A DNA stretch of 14,455 nucleotides from DASPOF01 sp035626155 (GTDB lineage: Bacteria; Desulfobacterota; Binatia; Binatales; Binataceae), in the NCBI GenBank assembly GCA_035626155.1, contig DASPOF010000078.1:1-14455 (forward strand). The letters run 5' to 3'. This document shows, piece by piece, positions 5,721 through 11,976 of this stretch. How positions within the stretch are numbered: the first letter of the stretch is position 1; every line of letters starts with the position of its first letter. Both the position numbers and the translations under genes were made by a program. The notes beneath the pieces were generated by a model, which saw only the letters and a list, made by a program, of their open reading frames with translations, did not search any database and had not been told where the DNA came from.

Positions 5721-8093
5721 ATGTCATTCAAGCGAATCTTCAAGATCGTGCTGTTGAGCATGACTGGGCTGGTGCTGTTCGCCATCCCGCCGATGCTTTA
5801 CTACTTCTCGTTCTACTACCAGAGTCTCGAGCAGGAAGTCGTAACCCGCTTTTCGGGCAAGCGATGGAATATCCCGTCGCGAATCTACTCCGACTCGACC
5901 ACGATCTATCCCGGCCAGCGCCTCGATGACGTGGGGTTTTTCGAGCGGCTGGCGCGGCTGAATTACCATCGCGTCGCTCCCGGCCAGGTGCGGGCGCGCG
6001 GCGAGTACAGCTACGATTCGAAATCGGGCCTGCTCGTCACCTTCCTGCACAACTTTGCTTACCCGTACCGTGACTACGGCGGCGAGATGGTCCGGATAGA
6101 GGTGAGCGCGAACGGGACCATCGAGGCGATGGACGATCCCTCCAATTACAAGCCCATCTACTCACTCGAACTGGAGCCCGAGCCGATCAGCGGGATATTC
6201 GAGGGCAACTGGGAACAGCGCAGGCTCGTGCGCCTGGCGCAGATTCCTCCGGCGCTGGTCGATGCGATCCTGGCCGCCGAGGACCACCGCTTCTACGAGC
6301 ATCACGGAATCGACCTGGTGCGGATAATCAAGGCCGCCTGGATCGACATGGTCTCCGGCACGGTGCGCCAGGGAGGTTCCACGCTCACCCAGCAGCTCAT
6401 GAAGAATTTCTTCCTGACCAACCAGCGAAGCTACCGGCGCAAGATCAAGGAAGCATTGATGGCGTATATCGCCGAGCGCAAGTACTCCAAGGATGAGATC
6501 CTGGAGAACTACATCAACGACATCTATCTCGGGCGGCGCGGGCAGGAAGGAATCTACGGAGTGTGGGAGGCATCAGAGTACTACTTCTCCAAGGAGCCGC
6601 GCGATCTCACGATCGGCGAGATGGCCACGATTGCGGGGATCATCAGTTCGCCCAACCGGCTCAACCCCCTGCGCCATCCTGCCGAGGCGCGCCAGCGTCG
6701 CAACGAAGTGCTCGCATCGATGCTCGAGGACGGTTACATCACGAAGGCCGCTTACGACGATGCGGTCGCGGAGGTGCTGCGCGCGCGCGAGGTCTTCAAT
6801 GAGAACAACGACGCGCCGTATTTCGTCGATTACGTCAAGCGCGAACTCGCCGAGCGCTATCCGCCCGAGGTCCTGACCGCCGAGGGGTTGCGAATTTTCA
6901 CGACGCTCGATGTCCACATGGAGAAGCTCGCCGAGAAGGCGGTTCGCGACAACCTGGTCGATCTCGAAACCAAACATTCCAGGCTCGTGCGCGAGGAGCA
7001 GAGCCAGCGGCTCGAATCCTGCCTGCTCTCGCTCGAACCGCAGAGCGGGAAAATCCGCGCGATGGTGGGCGGGCGCGACTATCATTCGAGCCAGTTCAAC
7101 CGCGTTACCCAGTCCAAGCGCCAACCCGGGTCCGGTTTCAAGCCGGTCACGTACCTGGCCGCTCTGGAGGAATCGTTCGAAGGGGGCCCGGAAAAGTTTC
7201 TACCCACCACCTATCTCGACGATTCGCCGTTTACCTGGCAGTACGCCGAGAACATGAGCTGGACGCCCCGCAACTACAAGGACAAATACTTCGGGCGAGT
7301 CACGATGGCATTCGCGCTCGAAGAATCGCTCAATTCGGCGACCTCGCGACTGGCCTATGCGATCGGCCTCGATCGCGTGCGCGATGCGGCCAGGAAACTC
7401 GGCTTCGGCGACCTGCCGCCATACCCGTCCATCATTCTTGGCGGGATCGAGGTCACGCCGATGCAACTCGCGCACGCGTATTCGATCTTCGCCGACAACG
7501 GCCTCGAGGTTGAGCCGTACGCGATTACCGCGGTGGTCGATGAGAAGGGAAAGGTGATCGAGGGCCACGAGTTGAAGGCCGAGGAGGTGCTCTCGCCGCA
7601 GCTCGCGTACATGATGCAGTACCTACTCGAGCAGGTAATCGATCACGGCACCGGCTATGGCGCGCGCCTGATGGGCTTCACGCGGCCAGCCGCCGGTAAG
7701 ACCGGCACCACCAACGATGCGAACGATGCGTGGTTCACCGGGTTCACGCCCAATCTGCTCGCCGTCGTGTGGACCGGATTCGATTCCAAAGAGCCGCTCG
7801 GCTTGACCGGCGCACAGGCATCGCTGCCCGCGTGGACCAACTTCATGAAGGCTGCGACCGCATCCAGGCCGGCGCTCGATTTTAGCCGCCCGCCGGGAAT
7901 CGTCGAGGAAAAGGTCGATCCCGCGACCGGCTACAAGGCCGGGCCGTTTTGCCCCGTGGTCGTCGAGGGAGTATTTCCACAGGGGATGGAGCCGACGCAG
8001 GTGTGCCCGTTTCACCGGACGCCCGTCGCGACGGTCTCATCCGATCATGTGACGCCCGAGGTCCCCAACCCGACGACCGATCCGAACGATTGA
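5721..8093 (+). CDS. mrcB: Class A penicillin-binding protein, PBP1B-like
   Basis: A bifunctional murein synthase of 790 residues: it polymerises lipid II and cross-links the glycan strands in the periplasm while anchored in the inner membrane. Domains seen: a short cytoplasmic tail, membrane anchor (about 9-33), a UB2H-like region (about 53-130, beginning RIYSDS), a GT51 transglycosylase with catalytic Glu187 in EDHRFYEHHG and the RQGGSTLTQQ block, and a transpeptidase with Ser471-Gly-Phe-Lys474, Ser536-Leu-Asn538 and Lys660-Thr-Gly. All catalytic motifs are intact. The N-terminal architecture is that of PBP1B rather than PBP1A. The ATG at 5721 starts just before the membrane anchor; a TTG five codons upstream is an alternative. 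No clear Shine-Dalgarno is visible. The stop overlaps the ATG of the following TPR gene, so the two are probably co-translated. Confidence 0.93.
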   Translation: MSFKRIFKIVLLSMTGLVLFAIPPMLYYFSFYYQSLEQEVVTRFSGKRWNIPSRIYSDSTTIYPGQRLDDVGFFERLARLNYHRVAPGQVRARGEYSYDSKSGLLVTFLHNFAYPYRDYGGEMVRIEVSANGTIEAMDDPSNYKPIYSLELEPEPISGIFEGNWEQRRLVRLAQIPPALVDAILAAEDHRFYEHHGIDLVRIIKAAWIDMVSGTVRQGGSTLTQQLMKNFFLTNQRSYRRKIKEALMAYIAERKYSKDEILENYINDIYLGRRGQEGIYGVWEASEYYFSKEPRDLTIGEMATIAGIISSPNRLNPLRHPAEARQRRNEVLASMLEDGYITKAAYDDAVAEVLRAREVFNENNDAPYFVDYVKRELAERYPPEVLTAEGLRIFTTLDVHMEKLAEKAVRDNLVDLETKHSRLVREEQSQRLESCLLSLEPQSGKIRAMVGGRDYHSSQFNRVTQSKRQPGSGFKPVTYLAALEESFEGGPEKFLPTTYLDDSPFTWQYAENMSWTPRNYKDKYFGRVTMAFALEESLNSATSRLAYAIGLDRVRDAARKLGFGDLPPYPSIILGGIEVTPMQLAHAYSIFADNGLEVEPYAITAVVDEKGKVIEGHELKAEEVLSPQLAYMMQYLLEQVIDHGTGYGARLMGFTRPAAGKTGTTNDANDAWFTGFTPNLLAVVWTGFDSKEPLGLTGAQASLPAWTNFMKAATASRPALDFSRPPGIVEEKVDPATGYKAGPFCPVVVEGVFPQGMEPTQVCPFHRTPVATVSSDHVTPEVPNPTTDPND

Positions 8094-9016
8094 TGGCTTC
8101 TGTGCAGTCGTCGCTTCTCCCGGCCCTGATCTTTATTTCGTTCGCTCTGGCCGCGCCGGCCATGGCAGCGATGGGCGATCAGGGCGGCGTCCTTGCGTCC
8201 GATTTCGAGGAGGAGTCGATTCCCGCGGCGGATTTGACCCCGACGCCGACTCCAACACCGTCCCCCGGCGAGATGACGGTCACGCCGACCGCATCGCCCG
8301 GCGCGACCGAAGGCGGTGGCGCGCCGACTGTTGAGCCGACTCCCTCGCCGACGCCGTCGCTCGCGCCGACGCCCACGCCGACCCCGCTTGCGGAACCGAC
8401 GCCGCTTCCGACACCCGCCGGCGAGGTGCTGCCGATGGACTTGGGATCGATCGCCCCAGCGCCACCCGTGGGGGACGCGCCGCTGGATCAGGAGATTTCA
8501 AGCGCTCCGAATCCCGCCCGGGTCGCATCGCTGCGCCTGACCGACCAGGCGCGCGCTGAGCTCCTTGCGGGCAGGACCGACGACGCAATTCGCACGCTCG
8601 GGCGCGCAATGTCGATCGACCCGAGCGACCCGTACCCGTATTTTTACCTCGGCCGTGCGTCTATCGCGAAAAAGGATTACGAGCAGGCGATGACGTTCTT
8701 CAAACGCGCCGAAATCGGCTTTGGCGATAACCCGCCATGGCTCGGAGAAACGCTCGCCTTCGAGGGACTCGGCTACGAGGAGTGGGGACACCCGCTTGCC
8801 GCCGAAGCCCAGTACCAGCAGGCATTGAAGGTGTCGCCCGGGAACCTGATGGCGAGAGTCGGCTATACCCGCACCGCGGCGAGCAATCAGCCCGCCGAGT
8901 CCGCGTCGCCCGAGGCTGCGCCGTCCGAGAGCGCTGCGCCACCGCCGCCGGAGGAAGCCCCGCCCCCTGCCGCTCCCGAAGAGTCGGCCCCGCCAGCCGC
9001 CGCGCCGACGGACTGA
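8093..9016 (+). CDS. Exported Pro/Thr-rich TPR protein, candidate PBP partner
   Basis: I do not recognise a named family for the whole 307 residues. Seen: a Sec signal peptide (1-25, APAMA before the likely cleavage); an acidic stretch; a low-complexity Pro/Thr linker (49-108); about three TPR-like helix pairs (146-179, 180-213, 217-253), including the TPR-typical AIRTLGRAMSIDPSDPYPYF; and a Pro/Ala/Glu tail (about 264-307). There is no cysteine in a lipobox, so a soluble periplasmic protein is expected. The ATG overlaps the PBP stop (TGATG), implying translational coupling. Known analogues: LpoP of Pseudomonas (a TPR lipoprotein encoded beside PBP1B that activates it), CpoB (periplasmic TPR) and LpoB (Pro-rich linker, binds UB2H). 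A role as PBP1B activator or tether is inference from context and architecture; a generic TPR scaffold is the alternative. Confidence 0.82.
   Translation: MASVQSSLLPALIFISFALAAPAMAAMGDQGGVLASDFEEESIPAADLTPTPTPTPSPGEMTVTPTASPGATEGGGAPTVEPTPSPTPSLAPTPTPTPLAEPTPLPTPAGEVLPMDLGSIAPAPPVGDAPLDQEISSAPNPARVASLRLTDQARAELLAGRTDDAIRTLGRAMSIDPSDPYPYFYLGRASIAKKDYEQAMTFFKRAEIGFGDNPPWLGETLAFEGLGYEEWGHPLAAEAQYQQALKVSPGNLMARVGYTRTAASNQPAESASPEAAPSESAAPPPPEEAPPPAAPEESAPPAAAPTD
8237..8418 (+). repeat. Low-complexity Pro/Thr-coding repeat
   Basis: Degenerate repeats of ACGCCG/ACCCCG/ACTCC units encode alternating Thr-Pro and Ser-Pro dipeptides (TPTPTPTP near the start, then TPSPTPS and APTPTPTPL), interrupted by a Gly/Ala-rich segment. 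It forms the flexible linker between the signal peptide and the TPR part of the exported protein. The in-frame units of six bases could change number by slippage. Confidence 0.75.
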
Positions 9017-9058
9017 GACTTTCCGGCGCGCTACTGCGCAAGTATCATTGAAATTAAC

Positions 9059-9075
9059 CGCGCGATCGCCGCGCG
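9059..9075 (+). other. CGCGCG hairpin just before tsaD
   Basis: Two CGCGCG arms (9059-9064 and 9070-9075) with a five-base ATCGC loop lie 12 bases before the tsaD ATG, where a Shine-Dalgarno would be expected; none is seen. The rest of the 71-base gap holds a TATCAT (9043-9048) that could serve as a -10 box but lacks a good -35. Confidence 0.3.
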
Positions 9076-9087
9076 ACCGCCTACCGA

Positions 9088-10092
9088 ATGCTCATACTGG
9101 GAATTGAATCGTCCTGCGACGATGCCGCCGCGTCGGTAATCGAAACTACCCGCCCCGGCAGGGCAAACGTGCGTTCGAGCGCGGTCGCAAACCAGGATGA
9201 TATTCATCGCGCATACGGCGGCATCGTGCCCGAACTCGCCTCGCGCAATCACGTGGTATCGATCCTGCCCGTGATCGACCGCGCGCTCGCCGAAGCCGGG
9301 TGCCGTCTGGGCGATATCGAGGGAATTGCGGTCACGCGAGGGCCGGGGCTGGTCGGCTCCCTGCTCGTCGGCCTCATGTGCGCCAAGGGGCTTGCCCAGA
9401 CAAGCGGGCTGCCGATGGTGAGCGTGAATCACATCGAGGGCCACCTGCTCGCGCCGCTGCTCGAGCATGAAGTCGCGATGCCGTACCTCGCCCTGGTCGT
9501 GTCGGGGGGCCATACCGCACTGTTCGCCGTCGAGGGGTTCGGGCGCTACCGAAGGCGCGGCAGCACGCGCGACGATGCTGCCGGCGAGGCGTTCGATAAA
9601 GTCGCAAAGCTGATGGGGCTTGGCTATCCCGGCGGCAAAGTGATCGACGATCTCGCGCGGCGGGGGAACCGAAGACGCGTGAAGATTCCCCGGGCGCGAG
9701 TGCGCGGCGCTCCGATGGATTTCAGCTTCAGCGGGGTGAAGACCTCGGTCGCGACGTTCCTGAGAAGCGAGGCCGGTGCCGCAACCGCGCCGGAGGACCT
9801 CGCGGCGAGCTTCCAGGAAGCGGTAGTGGATATGTTGATTCGCCCGACGATCGGGGCCGCGCGGGAGCTGGGCGTCGATACGATCGCTCTCACCGGAGGA
9901 GTCGCCGCGAACTCGCGGCTGCGAGCGCGGCTTTCCGAGGCCGGCGCGAACGAGGGCCTTCGCGTCGTCGTCCCATCGCTCAGGTACTGTACCGACAACG
10001 CCGCGATGATCGCGCTGGCGGGAAGCTGGCGGTTGCTTGGGGGCGAGCGCGACGACCTTGGCATCGACGCCCAGGCGAGCCTTGCGCTCTAG
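9088..10092 (+). CDS. tsaD: tRNA N6-threonylcarbamoyladenosine transferase TsaD
   Basis: The catalytic subunit of the t6A machinery: with TsaB and TsaE it transfers the threonylcarbamoyl group from TsaC-made adenylate to A37 of ANN-decoding tRNAs in the cytosol. The 334-residue length is typical. Seen: N-terminal GIESSCDDAAAS (5-16), the metal-binding HIEGH with His115 and His119, SGGHT in the ASKHA nucleotide fold, DFSFSGVKT, TGGVAANSRLR, and YCTDNAAMIA with the third metal ligand Asp303. Nothing is missing. It starts at the ATG that begins the conserved MLILGIESS. It is 71 bases after the TPR gene and is followed by the structured intergenic element; TsaB and TsaE genes are not in the window. 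Confidence 0.97.
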   Translation: MLILGIESSCDDAAASVIETTRPGRANVRSSAVANQDDIHRAYGGIVPELASRNHVVSILPVIDRALAEAGCRLGDIEGIAVTRGPGLVGSLLVGLMCAKGLAQTSGLPMVSVNHIEGHLLAPLLEHEVAMPYLALVVSGGHTALFAVEGFGRYRRRGSTRDDAAGEAFDKVAKLMGLGYPGGKVIDDLARRGNRRRVKIPRARVRGAPMDFSFSGVKTSVATFLRSEAGAATAPEDLAASFQEAVVDMLIRPTIGAARELGVDTIALTGGVAANSRLRARLSEAGANEGLRVVVPSLRYCTDNAAMIALAGSWRLLGGERDDLGIDAQASLAL

Positions 10093-10122
10093 CAAGCTGG
10101 TGATAAATCACAGCCTGCTCCC

Positions 10123-10166
10123 TCTCTCTTATCTCCCCCGGAAAAGACCGAGGGAGAAGATAGAGG
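10123..10166 (+). repeat. Long imperfect stem-loop downstream of tsaD
   Basis: About 19 pairings including two G-U and three internal mismatches or unpaired positions, capped by the inner stem TCCCCCGG/CCGAGGGA (one C-A mismatch) around an AAAAGA loop. It starts 30 bases after the tsaD stop. There is no T-run on the 3' side, so I do not call it an intrinsic terminator, though it could protect the tsaD transcript end. Confidence 0.55.
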
Positions 10167-10183
10167 AAAGAAGCATCTTTTAC

Positions 10184-10245
10184 GCAGGATGTTGAGACCG
10201 CAGAGCGGCCGAAATGCGGGAATCTCGCCTTTCTCAACATTCTGC
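10184..10245 (+). repeat. Cloverleaf-like inverted repeat before rsmA
   Basis: GCAGGATGTTGAGA (10184-10197) pairs over all 14 positions, one as G-U, with TCTCAACATTCTGC (10232-10245). The 34-base interior can form CCGC-AGA-GCGG (10198-10208) and GCGG-GAATC-TCGC (10216-10228). The ATG at 10214, the longest possible rsmA start, lies inside this interior. Confidence 0.6.
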
Positions 10246-10252
10246 TAAGCGC

Positions 10253-11119
10253 GTGCCAGCCGCACGTGCTGGCGCGGCGCTTGCCGCGGCGGGCGTACGT
10301 CCGAGCAAAGCGCGCGGCCAGAATTTCCTCGTCCAGCACGCGGTTGCGAATCGAATCGTTGATGCGGCCGAACTGGCGCGCGGCGACAGCGTAATCGAGA
10401 TCGGCCCGGGGCTGGGAATCCTGAGCGAGCGCATCGCCGCCCACCCGATCGCGCGCCTGACCCTGGTCGAACTCGACTCGCGGCTGGCCGCGGGGCTTGC
10501 CGAACGTTTTGCCGGCGACCGGCGCGTGCGGGTCGTCCAGGCGGACTTCCTCGATGTCGATTTCGCCGCGCTCGCCGGGCAGGCGCCGGTCAAGGCGGTC
10601 GGGAACCTGCCGTTCAGTTCCGCAGCCGCAATCCTGCGCAAACTCTGCGACAACGCGGGACTCATCACGCGCATGGTGCTGATGTTCCAGCGCGAGGTAG
10701 CCGAGCGGATTCGCGCGCGCCCCGGCGCGTCGGACTACTCCGCGCTCAGCGTGTTCGCATCGCTATATTTCGAAATCGAGTCCCACTTCCGGGTCGCGGC
10801 CGGCAATTTTCATCCGCGGCCCAAGGTCGATGCGGAAGTATTGGTCTTTGCGCCGCGCGCGCGGGCGCTGTTCGAGCCCTCCGAGGAGGGGCGCGTGCTG
10901 CGCACGGTGCGCGCATCGTTCTCCGCGCCGCGAAAGACGTTGCGCAATGCGCTCGCCCACGCGCTCGGGCTCGAGCCATCGCGAATCGACGCCGCGCTCG
11001 CGCGCGCCGCGATCGATCCCGGCGCACGCGCAGAAGCGCTGGCGGCGGCGGATTTCGTGGCGCTCTCGCGCTCTCTCGGCGCCGATCTCAACGCCTCGGA
11101 CCGGTCGCGCGATGCCTGA
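10253..11119 (+). CDS. rsmA: 16S rRNA dimethyladenosine transferase RsmA (KsgA)
   Basis: An SAM-dependent enzyme that dimethylates the two adjacent adenosines of 16S helix 45 (A1518/A1519 in E. coli), late in 30S assembly. Seen: RGQNFL near the N terminus; the SAM motif EIGPGLG at 49-55; the acidic residue of VELD after strand 2; the catalytic-motif NLPF at 118-121, where NLPY is usual; FQREVAERI; and the C-terminal helical domain. I choose the GTG at 10253 (288 residues) because the longer ATG start at 10214 (301 residues) would take its first 13 codons from the inverted-repeat element, and RsmA proteins normally begin shortly before GQNFL. This start is not certain: neither has a clear Shine-Dalgarno. 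The stop overlaps the mutM start by eight bases, so rsmA and mutM are probably translated together. Confidence 0.93.
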   Translation: MPAARAGAALAAAGVRPSKARGQNFLVQHAVANRIVDAAELARGDSVIEIGPGLGILSERIAAHPIARLTLVELDSRLAAGLAERFAGDRRVRVVQADFLDVDFAALAGQAPVKAVGNLPFSSAAAILRKLCDNAGLITRMVLMFQREVAERIRARPGASDYSALSVFASLYFEIESHFRVAAGNFHPRPKVDAEVLVFAPRARALFEPSEEGRVLRTVRASFSAPRKTLRNALAHALGLEPSRIDAALARAAIDPGARAEALAAADFVALSRSLGADLNASDRSRDA

Positions 11120-11945
11120 ACTTCCCGAAGTCGAGTCGCTGCGAAGAATCCTTTCCCGCACCGCGGTGGGGCGCACGATTACCGGCGCGCGGATCGCGCG
11201 CGCGCCGCTGCGCCGCCATGTGACCGCGGACTTCGCCGATGCGATCGCAGGGCGGCGGATCGAACGAATCACGCGGCGCGCGAAATACCTGATGATCGAA
11301 CTCGATGGCGGCGCGTCCCTGCTCGTCCATCTCGGCATGAGCGGCAGCCTGACCCATCGCGACGGTCGCTTCGACTCCGCCGGCCTCGACCCGCGCCACG
11401 ATCATGTCGAGTTTCGGCTCGATGATGGCAGCCGGCTGGTATTCAACGACCCGCGCCGCTTCGGAATCGTGAAGCTGGTCCCGCGCGCGAAGCTCGCCGC
11501 GGTCGCGGAGTTGCGCGGGCTCGGCCCGGAGCCGCTCTCGCGCTCATTCAACGCCGGGTACCTGGCGGCGAAGGCGCGCGGGCGGCGGGTCGCTATCAAG
11601 AATCTCCTGATGGACCAGCGAGTCGTTGCGGGAATCGGCAATATCTATGCATCGGAGATTCTGTTTCGCGCAGGCGTGCGGCCGGCGCGCCGATGTGGCC
11701 GCATCAAGCGGGCTGAAATCGAACGGATAGCCGGCGCGGTCCCGGTCGTGCTGCGCGAGGCGATCGGGAGGCGCGGCACCACGTTTCGCAGCTATCGCGA
11801 CTCGCGCGGCCGCCCCGGCTCGTTCGCCGAGCGGCTGCGCGTCTATGGCCGCGAGGGAAAACCCTGCTATACCTGCTCGACGCCGATCAAACGCGTAGTG
11901 GTGGGGCAGCGTGCGAGCTATTTCTGTCCGAAATGCCAGCGATGA
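11112..11945 (+). CDS. mutM: Formamidopyrimidine-DNA glycosylase MutM (Fpg)
   Basis: A base-excision repair enzyme that removes 8-oxoguanine and formamidopyrimidines and nicks the abasic site. At 277 residues it is of standard length. Seen: N-terminal MPELPEVE, with Pro2 the Schiff-base nucleophile and Glu3 the catalytic acid; Lys58 in RRAKYL; LGMSGSL; NDPRRFG; QRVVAGIGNIYASE in the helix-two-turn-helix; and a zinc finger with Cys252, Cys255, Cys272 and Cys275. PELPEVE with a complete zinc finger favours MutM over the related endonuclease VIII. The ATG lies inside the end of rsmA (overlap 11112-11119), so translation is probably coupled. Confidence 0.97.
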   Translation: MPELPEVESLRRILSRTAVGRTITGARIARAPLRRHVTADFADAIAGRRIERITRRAKYLMIELDGGASLLVHLGMSGSLTHRDGRFDSAGLDPRHDHVEFRLDDGSRLVFNDPRRFGIVKLVPRAKLAAVAELRGLGPEPLSRSFNAGYLAAKARGRRVAIKNLLMDQRVVAGIGNIYASEILFRAGVRPARRCGRIKRAEIERIAGAVPVVLREAIGRRGTTFRSYRDSRGRPGSFAERLRVYGREGKPCYTCSTPIKRVVVGQRASYFCPKCQR

Positions 11946-11976
11946 GCGAGATTGCCGCGCGCGATACGCAGGACCG

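Larger units (their letters stand above)
10100..10245 (+). repeat. Composite structured intergenic element (tandem inverted repeats)
   Basis: Almost the whole gap between tsaD and rsmA is made of inverted repeats. In order: GTGAT-AA-ATCAC (10100-10111); a long imperfect stem (10123-10166); a small AAAGA/TCTTT hairpin (10167-10180); and a 14-bp stem (10184-10197 with 10232-10245) enclosing two smaller hairpins. The pyrimidine-rich left half and cloverleaf right half look like a dispersed non-coding element such as a REP- or MITE-type repeat. No second copy was noticed in this window, so dispersal is inference. Confidence 0.6.

Noticed and set aside
8237..8418. CRISPR-like or other tandem DNA repeat array
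   Set aside because: The repeats are six-base units in frame within a coding gene, with no spacers, and encode a Pro/Thr linker.
9031..10095. Minus-strand open frame of 354 codons opposite tsaD
   Set aside because: No family resemblance, no signal or start context, and it covers the whole of an intact tsaD.
10123..10166. Intrinsic terminator for tsaD
   Set aside because: The stem is long but interrupted and no T-run follows it; it reads better as part of the composite repeat element.
10198..10231. tRNA-like cloverleaf
   Set aside because: The folded element lacks the T-loop GTTCRANNC, a normal anticodon arm and an acceptor end; the resemblance to a tRNA is only in general shape.
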